Source: Clostridia bacterium (lineage in GTDB: Bacteria; Bacillota; Clostridia; Christensenellales; Borkfalkiaceae). Taken from it: a stretch of DNA of 64,000 bases. Position 1 is the first letter of the stretch, and every line of letters begins with the position of its first letter. Under the pieces are notes generated by a model. The model was not told the origin of the DNA. It saw only the letters and a list, made by a program, of their open reading frames with translations, and made no database searches. The stretch spans positions 1-64,000 of the forward strand of contig JAFWBT010000007.1 in the NCBI GenBank assembly GCA_017507005.1, in the 5' to 3' direction. Both the position numbers and the translations under genes were made by a program. Shown piece by piece: positions 1 through 7,788 of this stretch.

Positions 1-1731
1 GCAAAGGAAGGGGTAGAGGTACGCAGTGAAAACAAGACGTACGCAACCGTTACCTTCCAAAACTACTTCCGTTTGTATTCCAAGCTTTCGGGCATGACGG
101 GTACGGCAAAGACGGAAGAAGCGGAATTTAGAACGATTTACTCCCTCGACGTTGTGGAAATCCCCACCAACCGTCCCGTACAGCGTGTCGATTTGCCCGA
201 TATGGTATATTCGACGATTGACGGCAAAAAGCGCGCGATTATCAACGCGATTATCGAACGTCACGAGGGCGGTCAGCCTATCCTTGTGGGTACGTCGTCG
301 GTAGATAAATCGGAAGAAATTTCCCGTTTGTTGAAGAGAAACGGTATCAAACACAATATTTTGAACGCAAAGAACCACGAACGCGAAGCAGAAATCGTTG
401 CGCAGGCAGGTCGCTACGGCGCGGTGACGATTTCCACGAACATGGCAGGGCGTGGTACGGACATCTTGCTCGGCGGTAACCCTGAATACCTTGCAAAGAA
501 ACGTTTGAGAGAAGAGGGCGCAAAGCACGAGGATATCGATTTGGCAATGAGCACATACATCACCGAGGTAAGCGACGAAATCCTTGCCCTGCGTGAGAGA
601 TATAAAGAAGTGTATGCGTACTACAAAAAGGAAACGGACGCAGAAAAGGAAAAGGTTATCGCGGCGGGCGGTCTTTGCATTATCGGTACGGAACGTCACG
701 AATCCAGACGTATCGACAACCAGCTCCGCGGTCGTTCGGGCCGTCAAGGGGATATCGGTATGTCGGTGTTCTATCTGTCCTTGGAGGACGATTTGGTGCT
801 CCGTTTCGGCGGCGAGAGAATGAAGTCGCTGTATAATATGTTCAAGATTGACGAGGATACCTGCTTGCAGTCGAAAATGCTCTCGAGCGGTATTGAAAAC
901 GCGCAGAAGAACATTGAAGGCAGAAACTTCGGTATCCGTAAAAACGTATTGCAGTACGACGACGTTATGAACAAGCAGCGTGAAGTAATGTACGCAGAGC
1001 GTATGAACGTATTGCGCGGCGAGAACGTACACGAACAAGTGCTGAAATATATCCCCGATTACGTAGCGGAAACGCTGTCGGCGGCAGTGAACGTGGACGA
1101 TATGCCCGAGCTTTGGAACGAGGCGGAACTCAATGCGGCGTTGGAAGCAAAGGTGTTGCCCGAGGGCATCAACTACGTCACCCGTGAGAGATTGATGAAG
1201 TGGGATTACGAGCTTGCTTTGAAGAAGATTTCTAACAAGGTCGTTAAAGAATACGAAAAGAAGATTGAAGAGCTGAAAGAAATGGGCGTGGATTTCTACG
1301 CGGTGGAACGCAGAGTGCTGCTGATGACCGTAGATAGAAACTGGATTGACCATATCGATGCAATGGATCAGCTGAGAAAGGGTATCAGTCTTCGCGCGTA
1401 CGGTCAGGTAGATCCGATTATTTCGTACAAGCAAGAAGGCTTTGATATGTTCGACGAAATGGTAGAACGTATCCAGCGCACGACGATTAGCGTATTGCTG
1501 AAAGTAAAGGTGGAGGCTCGTCCTGCGCCCATGCAGATGCAGGCTCGTCCCGTAGCGGCAGGTCAGAACGCGCAAGCTCCGCAAGCACCTACGGCAAACG
1601 CACAGCCTACGCCTGCTTCTACGCAGGGTAGAGTGTTCCGTCGTCAAATGCCTTCGCCGCTCTCTAGTATGTCTTCTTACGCAAACGCGAATAAGGCTGC
1701 GGAAAACGCTGACAAGAAAGACGAACAGTAA
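1..1731 (+). CDS. secA: SecA preprotein translocase ATPase, 3' part (5' end outside window)
   Basis: The frame is open from base 1, so this is the last 576 residues of SecA, the cytoplasmic ATPase that pushes preproteins through SecYEG. The second nucleotide-binding fold is visible: GTSSVDKSEE, NMAGRGTDILLGGN (near fragment residues 147-160) and the arginine-finger motif QLRGRSGRQGD (about 241-251). The helical scaffold and wing follow (NVLQYDDVMN). The C-terminus is a Pro/Ala/Gln-rich linker ending in ADKKDEQ. The Cys-rich zinc tail that binds SecB in many SecA proteins is absent. prfB follows after 50 bp, the usual secA-prfB order of Bacillota. Identification is certain; the true start is not visible. 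Confidence 0.97.
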   Translation, partial: AKEGVEVRSENKTYATVTFQNYFRLYSKLSGMTGTAKTEEAEFRTIYSLDVVEIPTNRPVQRVDLPDMVYSTIDGKKRAIINAIIERHEGGQPILVGTSSVDKSEEISRLLKRNGIKHNILNAKNHEREAEIVAQAGRYGAVTISTNMAGRGTDILLGGNPEYLAKKRLREEGAKHEDIDLAMSTYITEVSDEILALRERYKEVYAYYKKETDAEKEKVIAAGGLCIIGTERHESRRIDNQLRGRSGRQGDIGMSVFYLSLEDDLVLRFGGERMKSLYNMFKIDEDTCLQSKMLSSGIENAQKNIEGRNFGIRKNVLQYDDVMNKQREVMYAERMNVLRGENVHEQVLKYIPDYVAETLSAAVNVDDMPELWNEAELNAALEAKVLPEGINYVTRERLMKWDYELALKKISNKVVKEYEKKIEELKEMGVDFYAVERRVLLMTVDRNWIDHIDAMDQLRKGISLRAYGQVDPIISYKQEGFDMFDEMVERIQRTTISVLLKVKVEARPAPMQMQARPVAAGQNAQAPQAPTANAQPTPASTQGRVFRRQMPSPLSSMSSYANANKAAENADKKDEQ

Positions 1732-1781
1732 TAGAGTAACCATAGGCTTTTGAAAGAATAGAAAAACGAAAAGGAAAATAT

Positions 1782-2879
1782 ATGTTCAAAGCAGACGATT
1801 ACAGATTGAAAATACAAGGCATGCGTGAAACGCTGAAAGAGGCGGAATACGCCTTGGATATCGAGCATTTGCGTCCTCGCCTTGCCGAGCTGGAAAAGGA
1901 ACAGGAAAATCCTGAAATTTGGCAAGACCTTGAAAAATCCACGAAAATCGGGAAAGAAGTGTCGGCAATCCGCAACAAGATTGCGGCGTATGAAAAGGGC
2001 GCAACGGCGCTCACCGACGCGGAAGACGTGGTGGATTTGATTGAGGAAACGGAGGACGAGAGCCTGATTGCCGAGCTGGACGAAATGCTGGCGGCGGCAG
2101 AAAAGGATATTGAAGATATGCGTATCCGCGCGATTTTGAAAGGCCCTTACGACAACCACAACGCTATGCTCGCATTGCACGCAGGCGCAGGCGGCACGGA
2201 AGCGTGCGATTGGTGTCAAATGCTCTATCGTATGTATTGCCGCTATTGTGAAAAGATGGGCTTTAAGGTGTACGAAATCGACCGTGAAGCAGGGGACGGC
2301 GCAGGGTTTAAGAGCGTCGATTTCCGCGTGGAAGGCGAAAACGCGTACGGATATTTGAAAGCGGAAATGGGCGTGCATCGTTTGGTACGTATTTCCCCGT
2401 TCGACGCGAATAAACGCCGTCAAACGTCGTTCTGTTCCCTCGAAGTAATGCCCGAGGTTGAGGACGACAACGAAGTGGAAATCAACGACGACGATATTCG
2501 TATCGATATTTACCATTCGGGCGGTGCAGGCGGTCAAAACGTCAACAAAGTGGCATCCGCCGTACGTATCACGCACTTCCCGACGGGTATTGTGGTGCAG
2601 TGTCAAAACGAGCGTTCGCAGTTGCAGAACAAAGCTATGTGTTTTGCGATGTTGCGTTCAAGGCTGTTAGAGATTAAAATTCAGCAGCGCCAAGCGGAAG
2701 CGCAAGAGATGAAAGGCGACGTGAAAAAGATTGAATGGGGTTCGCAAATCCGTTCGTACGTCTTCTGTCCGTACACGATGGCAAAGGATCATCGTACGGG
2801 CTATGAAAAGGGCGATATTCAGTCTGTTATGGACGGAGAAATTCACGGCTTCGTAATCGATTATTTGAAGAAATCTTGA
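1782..2879 (+). CDS. prfB: Peptide chain release factor 2
   Basis: Release factor 2 ends translation at UGA and UAA. The 365-residue protein has the SPF codon-recognition tripeptide at 205-207 and the peptidyl-hydrolase GGQ at 250-252, and ends in the usual RSYVF..D.RTGYE region. Many bacterial prfB genes need a programmed +1 frameshift near codon 25 at an in-frame UGA. This gene reads straight through that position (codons 20-35, EAEYALDIEHLRPRLA) with no stop, so it is the unshifted form. The start follows an AAGGAAAA ribosome site. It lies 50 bp after secA and is probably co-transcribed with it. Confidence 0.97.
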   Translation: MFKADDYRLKIQGMRETLKEAEYALDIEHLRPRLAELEKEQENPEIWQDLEKSTKIGKEVSAIRNKIAAYEKGATALTDAEDVVDLIEETEDESLIAELDEMLAAAEKDIEDMRIRAILKGPYDNHNAMLALHAGAGGTEACDWCQMLYRMYCRYCEKMGFKVYEIDREAGDGAGFKSVDFRVEGENAYGYLKAEMGVHRLVRISPFDANKRRQTSFCSLEVMPEVEDDNEVEINDDDIRIDIYHSGGAGGQNVNKVASAVRITHFPTGIVVQCQNERSQLQNKAMCFAMLRSRLLEIKIQQRQAEAQEMKGDVKKIEWGSQIRSYVFCPYTMAKDHRTGYEKGDIQSVMDGEIHGFVIDYLKKS

Positions 2880-2888
2880 TGAAAGGAA

Positions 2889-2908
2889 GGGGGCAGGTAC
2901 GAGTTTAC
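2889..2908 (+). repeat. Dispersed repeat copy 1 (CAGGTA class), in a hairpin
   Basis: This copy reads GGGGGCAGGTACGAGTTTAC. With flanks it folds as AAGGGGGC(A)GGTA / TACCGCTCCCTT, a 12 bp stem around loop CGAGTT (about 2886-2917), lying between prfB and tsaD. Confidence 0.6.
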
Positions 2909-2936
2909 CGCTCCCTTTATGGTTTTAAGGAGAGTT

Positions 2937-4025
2937 ATGTACGAGCCTTTGAAAGGGATAGATTTGAATAAGGCAGAGCCGATTATTCTCGGCATAGAAA
3001 CGTCCTGCGACGAAACGGCAGCGGCGGTGATTCGCGGTAGAAAAATTTTATCGGACGAGATTGCCTCGTCGGCGGATATTCAGGCTTTGTACGGTGGCGT
3101 CGTGCCTGAAATCGCTTCGCGCGCGCATACCGACGCGGTGGCGGAAGTGGTGCAACGCGCTATCAAAAATGCAGGCATTACTCACGCCGATATCGACGCG
3201 GTGGCGGTGACGTACGGGGCAGGGCTGTTGGGCGCGCTGCTTGTGGGCGTGTCCTTTGCCAAGGCGTTCGCGTACGCGCTAAACAAACCGCTTATCGCCG
3301 TCAATCATATTCGCGGTCATCTCGCGGCGGCGTATCTGGATTGCCAAACGTTGCAGCCGCCTTTCGTGACATTGCTCGCTAGTGGTGGGCATACGGCGGT
3401 GCTGTATACGAAAACGCAATCGGAGTTTGAAATCCTCGGCGCGACGCTCGACGACGCGGCAGGGGAGGCTTTTGATAAAGTGGCGCGTGTTTTGGGTCTG
3501 AAATACCCTGGTGGGCCGAATATTGAACGGTGCGCGAAAGAGGGTACGGCGTGTGTGGAAATGCCCAAGATGCTCAAAGGCGGCGGTGGGTATAATTTCT
3601 CGTACAGCGGTCTTAAAACGGCGGTGATTAACTATTGCCACACCAAAGAACAAAAGGGTGAGGAATATTCCAAGGCGGACGTGGCGGCGTCTTTTCAGCA
3701 CGCGGCGGTGGACGTTTTGGTGGAAAAGACGGTGGCGGCGGCGCTGGAAAAGGGCGTTACGTTCGTCACGGCAGGCGGCGGCGTTGCGGCGAATACCTAT
3801 CTTCGCGAGAGCCTGAAAGCCGCTTGCGATAAAAACGGTTTGCAACTTGTATTGCCCGAAAAGCGTTATTGCACGGACAATGCGGCGATGATAGCGTCCG
3901 AGGGCTTGGTGCAGTATCGGCTGGGAAATTTCGCGGATATGACGTTGAACGCAAAGGCGTCTATCCCTTTGGCGGCGACGCTGGAAACGGTGCAAAGCCG
4001 TAGAGCAAACAGCGAGGGAGTGTAA
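2937..4025 (+). CDS. tsaD: tRNA N6-adenosine threonylcarbamoyltransferase
   Basis: TsaD (formerly Gcp/YgjD) transfers the threonylcarbamoyl group to A37 of ANN-decoding tRNAs, working with TsaB and TsaE. The signature IETSCDETAAA is at 20-30, and the metal ligands lie in VNHIRGH (His124 and His128), with a third ligand in TDNAAM near the end. An upstream in-frame ATG at 2919 exists, but AAGGAG (2927-2932) sits between the two ATGs, four bases before 2937, so 2937 is the better start (362 aa). The next gene begins 3 bp after the stop, suggesting one operon. Confidence 0.95.
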   Translation: MYEPLKGIDLNKAEPIILGIETSCDETAAAVIRGRKILSDEIASSADIQALYGGVVPEIASRAHTDAVAEVVQRAIKNAGITHADIDAVAVTYGAGLLGALLVGVSFAKAFAYALNKPLIAVNHIRGHLAAAYLDCQTLQPPFVTLLASGGHTAVLYTKTQSEFEILGATLDDAAGEAFDKVARVLGLKYPGGPNIERCAKEGTACVEMPKMLKGGGGYNFSYSGLKTAVINYCHTKEQKGEEYSKADVAASFQHAAVDVLVEKTVAAALEKGVTFVTAGGGVAANTYLRESLKAACDKNGLQLVLPEKRYCTDNAAMIASEGLVQYRLGNFADMTLNAKASIPLAATLETVQSRRANSEGV

Positions 4026-4028
4026 AGT

Positions 4029-5009
4029 ATGTGGGAACATCTTTGGCATAATTTTACGCACGCGCTCGAACATACGTGGCCGCTGTTGCCGTTTATTTTC
4101 GTGATTTACGCTGTTATGGAGCTGATAGAAAGCCGCGCGGATATGCAAAAAATCACACGGCTGAGTGGCGGATTAGGTCCGCTTGTCGGCGCGGCGACGG
4201 GGATTGTGCCGCAATGCGGTTTTTCCGTTATGGCGGCGAAATTATTCGAGCGGAAATATATCACAATTGGTACGCTGATTGCGATTTTTATGGCGACGAG
4301 CGACGAGGCGTTTATCATTATGCTCTCGTCCGTGGCGACGGACACGGGCGGCGTCAGTGGCGCGACGTGGGTGTTGCCGTTGCTATTTTCTAAAATTTTA
4401 ATCGGCGTGGGCGTGGGCTACGGGATAGACGGCGTGTTGCGGTTGTTGGGCTATAAACAGCTGCGTATGGCAATGCCGAAAACGGTGAACGGCGCGCCCG
4501 AAACCACGCACGAAATTTTCATACAGCGCTATTTGGATGAAAAAGACGTGGAAGTAAATTGTTCGTGCGGCAGACGTCACGACGGCGATAGCGCTTGGAA
4601 GAATTATCTTCTGTATCCGTTATTGCACGCGTTAAAAGTGGGCGTGTTTATCCTGCTCGTCAATTTTGCGTTAGAGCTTGTGATTCACGGCGTAGGCGGG
4701 GAGCAGGTATTCGTTGCGTTTATGCAAAAGAACCGCTTCGTGCAGCCGTTTATCACCTGCGCGGTGGGTATGATACCGAACTGCGCGTCCTCTGTCGTCA
4801 TTACGGAGACCTTTCTTAGCGGCGGCATTACGTTCGGTTCTTGCGTGGCAGGGCTGTGCGTAAACGCAGGTATGGGGTTCGTCGTGCTGTTTAGAAACGT
4901 GCGACAATGGAAACGCAATCTTTTGCTCGTGGGGGTTTGCTACGTTATCTCCGTTGTTATCGGGGTGCTGTGGAATCTCATATACCCGATTTCTACGCTC
5001 GTTGTTTAA
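4029..5009 (+). CDS. Putative heavy-metal exporter, ArsP_2-like multi-pass membrane permease
   Basis: This is a 326-residue integral membrane protein of the putative 10-TM heavy-metal exporter type (ArsP_2 family by recognition). Two similar halves each contain a proline/cysteine motif in a membrane segment: GIVPQCGFSV near 60 and GMIPNCASSV near 250. The central cytoplasmic loop has CSCGRRH, a plausible metal-binding patch. The order of two membrane blocks around a His/Cys loop fits the family; the substrate cannot be read from sequence. It starts 3 bp after tsaD, and its stop overlaps a possible SigB-type -35 element for the next operon. Confidence 0.75.
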   Translation: MWEHLWHNFTHALEHTWPLLPFIFVIYAVMELIESRADMQKITRLSGGLGPLVGAATGIVPQCGFSVMAAKLFERKYITIGTLIAIFMATSDEAFIIMLSSVATDTGGVSGATWVLPLLFSKILIGVGVGYGIDGVLRLLGYKQLRMAMPKTVNGAPETTHEIFIQRYLDEKDVEVNCSCGRRHDGDSAWKNYLLYPLLHALKVGVFILLVNFALELVIHGVGGEQVFVAFMQKNRFVQPFITCAVGMIPNCASSVVITETFLSGGITFGSCVAGLCVNAGMGFVVLFRNVRQWKRNLLLVGVCYVISVVIGVLWNLIYPISTLVV

Positions 5010-5030
5010 AAAGCAAGGGTTTGGTGGTAT
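5004..5030 (+). promoter_or_regulatory. Possible SigB/SigF-type promoter of the partner-switching operon
   Basis: GTTTAA (5004-5009), 15 bp, then TGGTAT (5025-5030) resembles the SigB consensus GTTTAA-N12-14-GGGTAT. No good sigma-A -35 is positioned for the overlapping TATAAT (5030-5035). Such a site would make the operon autoregulated by its own sigma factor. This is inference. Confidence 0.4.
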
Positions 5031-5074
5031 ATAATAAAAGAAAGAAGAAAACTCTTGGATAAGGAGAAAAAATC

Positions 5075-5383
5075 ATGCAAGAAGTAACGATAAAGGGAAT
5101 AGAAAACGAAGCGTTGGTAGTGGCGCTGTCGGGCGATATCGATTTGGGTAACGCCGAAGAATTTTATCAAGCGGTGATGGACGGGTATCAGGCGCAGCCT
5201 ATGAATATCCTGTTCGACTGCGCCGAGCTGGAATTTATCGACAGCACGACGCTGGGTACGTTCGTGAAAATTCTGAAAAAGGCAAAATCGGACGGGTACG
5301 GTATCAAGCTCGTTAATTTACAGCAGAAGATTAAGAAATTGTTTTTAATCTGCTCGCTCGATTCGATTATGGAGATTGCATAA
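5075..5383 (+). CDS. STAS-domain anti-sigma factor antagonist (RsbV/SpoIIAA type)
   Basis: This is a 102-residue single-domain STAS protein. The phosphorylatable serine lies in EFIDSTTLGTF (Ser57), the site an anti-sigma kinase phosphorylates in this family. In the unphosphorylated state such proteins bind the anti-sigma kinase and release sigma. AAGGAG precedes the ATG. Two ATPase-domain genes and a SigB-type sigma gene follow on the same strand with 1-18 bp gaps, so it is almost certainly the antagonist in a partner switch. Whether it senses general stress or something else cannot be told. Confidence 0.88.
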   Translation: MQEVTIKGIENEALVVALSGDIDLGNAEEFYQAVMDGYQAQPMNILFDCAELEFIDSTTLGTFVKILKKAKSDGYGIKLVNLQQKIKKLFLICSLDSIMEIA

Positions 5384-5384
5384 T

Positions 5385-5741
5385 ATGGAAAAATTTTCTG
5401 TATCGTTGCCCTTGACGGGTGAATATCTGACGACGGTGCGTTTGACGACGGGCGGGCTTTGCGCGCTCGCAGGGTTTGACGTGGACACGGCGGAAGATTA
5501 TAAAGTGTGCGTGACGGAGAGCCTGCTTATCGTAAAACGTAACGGCTTCCGCGAGGCGGATATCGAATTTACGGTGGGTGAAACGCTGCGTTGTGAGGTG
5601 CGCGGCAAACGCTGTGACGGGGCAAAGGAAGAAGAACTGGAAGAGGAAATTTCTCGCTCGTTGCTCGCGGCGCTTATCGGGGAAGTGGAGTTTGTAAAAA
5701 ATACGGAAGACAGAGTGGAAAAAATCGTATTTGAAGGGTAA
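5385..5741 (+). CDS. Probable anti-sigma factor, divergent GHKL-ATPase-like protein
   Basis: This 118-residue protein lies directly between the STAS antagonist (1 bp gap) and the sigma gene (3 bp gap), where RsbW/SpoIIAB sits in classical operons. The N-terminal layout (SVSLPLTGEYLTTVRLTTGGLC) matches the anti-sigma ATPase fold. The ATP-binding N-box is poorly kept (TESLLIVKRNG, where the family has an Asn in E..xN), and no clear G-rich box is visible. It may bind sigma without normal kinase activity. The ATG at 5385 has GGAGA ten bases upstream; a TTG nine bases earlier is less likely. Confidence 0.65.
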   Translation: MEKFSVSLPLTGEYLTTVRLTTGGLCALAGFDVDTAEDYKVCVTESLLIVKRNGFREADIEFTVGETLRCEVRGKRCDGAKEEELEEEISRSLLAALIGEVEFVKNTEDRVEKIVFEG

Positions 5742-5744
5742 GAA

Positions 5745-6479
5745 ATGGCAGACGAAAGGATAAACGAGCTGTTTAAGCGGTACAAAGAGACGGGCGACGT
5801 GGCGATTAGGAACCAAATAGCCGAAAAATATCTCTACATAGCCGATATTCTTGCCAAAAAATTCGTAGGCAGAGGCGTGGAATACGACGACCTAAAACAG
5901 GTCGCCTCGTTTGCGTTGCTTCGGGGTATCGATCGTTTTGATCCCGACCTTGGTATGCAGTTTACGACGTTCATCACGCCGACGATCACGGGCGAGATTA
6001 AGAATTATTTCCGTGATAAATCGCGTATGGTAAAGCTGCCAAGACGTTTGAGCGAGCTGAGCGCGCAGGCGCGGAATTTTTCCGCGGAATACGAGGCGAA
6101 ACGTGGCGTCAAGCCCAGCGTTAAGGCGATTGCCGAGGGGCTTGGGGTGACGGAAGAAGACGTTGTACGCGCTTTGGAAGTGGGCGGTACGGTATCACTG
6201 GACGGTATGGCGAGCGGTGAGGACGGGGAAACGACGTCGCTGTATTCGCTGATTGCCGACGACGAGGATAAGTACGAGGATTTTGAAACAAAAGAGATGT
6301 TAAAGACCGCGATGAAAGATTTTTCGGACACCGAAAAGGCGCTCGTCAAATGCCGCTACGTGGATGAATTGTCGCAGAGCGAAACGGCGAAACGCCTAGG
6401 TGTATCGCAGATGTTCGTATCGCGTATGGAGCGAAAAATACTCGTAAAATTAAGGGAAATATTAAAGGATTCGATGTAA
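5745..6479 (+). CDS. RNA polymerase sigma factor, SigB/SigF/SigG subfamily
   Basis: This is a 244-residue sigma-70 family protein with regions 2, 3 and 4. Region 2 contains EYDDLKQVASFALLRGIDRFD and FTTFITPTITGEIKNYFRD. Region 3 has LPRRLSELSAQ, and region 4 ends in LSQSETAKRLGVSQMFVSRME, the helix-turn-helix for the -35 box. Length and the MVKLPRR motif fit the alternative sigma factors controlled by partner switching rather than housekeeping sigma-A. It is embedded in its regulatory operon. The sporulation versus stress role is not decided by sequence alone. Confidence 0.92.
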   Translation: MADERINELFKRYKETGDVAIRNQIAEKYLYIADILAKKFVGRGVEYDDLKQVASFALLRGIDRFDPDLGMQFTTFITPTITGEIKNYFRDKSRMVKLPRRLSELSAQARNFSAEYEAKRGVKPSVKAIAEGLGVTEEDVVRALEVGGTVSLDGMASGEDGETTSLYSLIADDEDKYEDFETKEMLKTAMKDFSDTEKALVKCRYVDELSQSETAKRLGVSQMFVSRMERKILVKLREILKDSM

Positions 6480-6497
6480 ACGCATAAGGGGTAACGT

Positions 6498-6863
6498 ATG
6501 ATTTTCGAGGTGAAAAATTACGCTACGTTGCAGGCGGCGATTGACCGTCTGTGCGAGTTTTTAACGGCGAATGACGTGCCGAAAGACTGCGTGTTTGACA
6601 GCAGGCTGGTCGCGTGTGAGTTGCTGTCTAACGTACTGCGGCACGCAGACGGGCAGGCAGGGCTGCGCGGCGAGATTAAGGACGGCTACGTAGAGCTAAA
6701 AATATTGACGAAGCGTGTTTTTACGCCCGAAACGATTACCTGTGCGGAGTTGTATTCCGAGCACGGCAGAGGGTTGTTTTTGGTGAATACACTGTGCGAA
6801 GAACAAATATTTTCCGAAGAGGACGGCGTGCGTGTGTTGATACGTATCCGCGAGAGTGAATAG
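6498..6863 (+). CDS. RsbW-like serine-kinase/anti-sigma ATPase (HATPase_c_2)
   Basis: This 121-residue protein has a well-formed GHKL ATP site: N-box CELLSNVLRHADG (Glu41, Asn45) and G-box SEHGRGLFLVNTL (88-99). In RsbW-type proteins this site binds ATP, phosphorylates the STAS antagonist and holds sigma inactive. It follows the sigma gene by 18 bp and is closed by a strong terminator. The operon thus has two ATPase-like proteins around sigma, and this one looks catalytically better than the upstream one. It could be the real antagonist kinase or serve another STAS partner. Confidence 0.82.
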   Translation: MIFEVKNYATLQAAIDRLCEFLTANDVPKDCVFDSRLVACELLSNVLRHADGQAGLRGEIKDGYVELKILTKRVFTPETITCAELYSEHGRGLFLVNTLCEEQIFSEEDGVRVLIRIRESE

Positions 6864-6864
6864 A

Positions 6865-6900
6865 AAAAGCAGACCGATGCGGTGGTCTGCTTTTGTTTTT
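6865..6900 (+). terminator. Terminator of the sigma operon
   Basis: AAAAGCAGACC / GGTCTGCTTTT pairs around an 8-base loop and is followed by TGTTTTT. Confidence 0.9.
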
Positions 6901-6925
6901 TAATGGTGATATTTTGATAAAATAA

Positions 6926-6957
6926 GAGCCGACGGAGTGTTCCGTCGGCTCAATTTT
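6926..6957 (-). terminator. Terminator of the 7007-7513 gene (could act both ways)
   Basis: GAGCCGACGGA / TCCGTCGGCTC is a perfect 11 bp stem with a 4-base loop, flanked by A-rich and T-rich runs on both sides. It lies between two convergent genes. Confidence 0.8.
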
Positions 6958-7006
6958 TACATAGTTATACCGTATTATAAGCGTAAAGCGTTATAAAAAC
7001 GTCCTC

Positions 7007-7513
7007 TTAGCAGGTTTTCACCGAGAAAAGATACATCTTTTCGAGCAAGCCAGAGGGAATTCTTTCTCTATACTGTCCCATATAGATGAACAGCTTGCGG
7101 AAGAATTCTTTATTGTCGCCGCCCACCTGATAACCAGGGATTTCGGGCATAACGCCTTTGTATTTCAAGATAAACAATTCGGTGAACTGATTTCTTTCTT
7201 CTTCGTTCAACGTTGCGATGAACGGATCGAAGCTCTTAGAATTGTAAAAATCGTAGCCCGCCGTTTTTGCGTGACCAAACAACGAAAGAGGATCCACCGT
7301 GGGATTTACTTCTTCCGCCATTTCTACGCCTTCGATAGGGCCGCCTTCGTAAAGATACGCTTCTGCGTATTCTTCCACTTTGCAAGGCGTTTCGGGTTCT
7401 GCTTCCACCGTTGCAGGTGCAACTTCTACGGGAGCTGCTTCCGCCGTTTCTACCACTTCTTCAGCGACTACGGGTGCTTTTTCTTTCTTTTTGAACAATT
7501 TTTTGAAAATCAT
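7007..7513 (-). CDS. Hypothetical acidic protein, 168 aa
   Basis: I do not recognise this protein. A basic N-terminus (FKKLFKKKEKAP) is followed by a low-complexity Ala/Val/Glu/Pro region (about 14-50) and a folded-looking C-terminal half containing LNEEERNQFTELFILKYKG and EFFRKLFIYMGQYRERIPSG. There is no membrane segment or signal peptide. Translation is well supported: AGGAGGT lies 7 bases before the ATG, and a full sigma-A promoter lies upstream. The basic-then-acidic layout could suit binding to membrane or nucleic acid, but that is speculation. Confidence 0.75.
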   Translation of the reverse strand: MIFKKLFKKKEKAPVVAEEVVETAEAAPVEVAPATVEAEPETPCKVEEYAEAYLYEGGPIEGVEMAEEVNPTVDPLSLFGHAKTAGYDFYNSKSFDPFIATLNEEERNQFTELFILKYKGVMPEIPGYQVGGDNKEFFRKLFIYMGQYRERIPSGLLEKMYLFSVKTC

Positions 7514-7554
7514 TTTATACCTCCTATGTCAAGGCATACTTATTATCTTGAAAC

Positions 7555-7583
7555 ATTATAACACTTTTTCCGCGCTTTGTCAA
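7555..7583 (-). promoter_or_regulatory. Sigma-A promoter for the 7007-7513 gene
   Basis: On the minus strand TTGACA (7578-7583), a 17 bp spacer and TATAAT (7555-7560) match the consensus exactly. Confidence 0.88.
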
Positions 7584-7697
7584 TATATATATAAAGAAAT
7601 TTTTATTTTTTCTTTGAAAAAGTTTTACTTTTTTCAAGGGGAATTCCCTTTTTTTAATAAAGAAAGGATAGGATATGAAAAGTTTTTCAAAAAACCC

Positions 7698-7726
7698 TTG
7701 AAAAATTTTTCCATTTAGGGTATAAT
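7698..7726 (+). promoter_or_regulatory. Sigma-A promoter for the PucR-type regulator
   Basis: TTGAAA (7698-7703), 17 bp, TATAAT (7721-7726). A small hairpin AAGGGGAATTCCCTT with a T run (7636-7655) lies upstream in the divergent gap. Confidence 0.85.
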
Positions 7727-7788
7727 AGAGGGAAGAAAATGAATATGGCTCGTCACAGCGAAAAAAAACCGTGGCGATAGGAGAAAAT

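Noticed and set aside
1677..2606. Open frame of 309 codons opposite prfB
   Set aside because: Antisense to conserved RF2 motifs, with no initiation signal.
3271..3290. GTACGCGCTAAAC in tsaD, similar to the repeat core
   Set aside because: It encodes AYALNKP, which is normal for TsaD proteins at this position, and lacks the G-rich flank.
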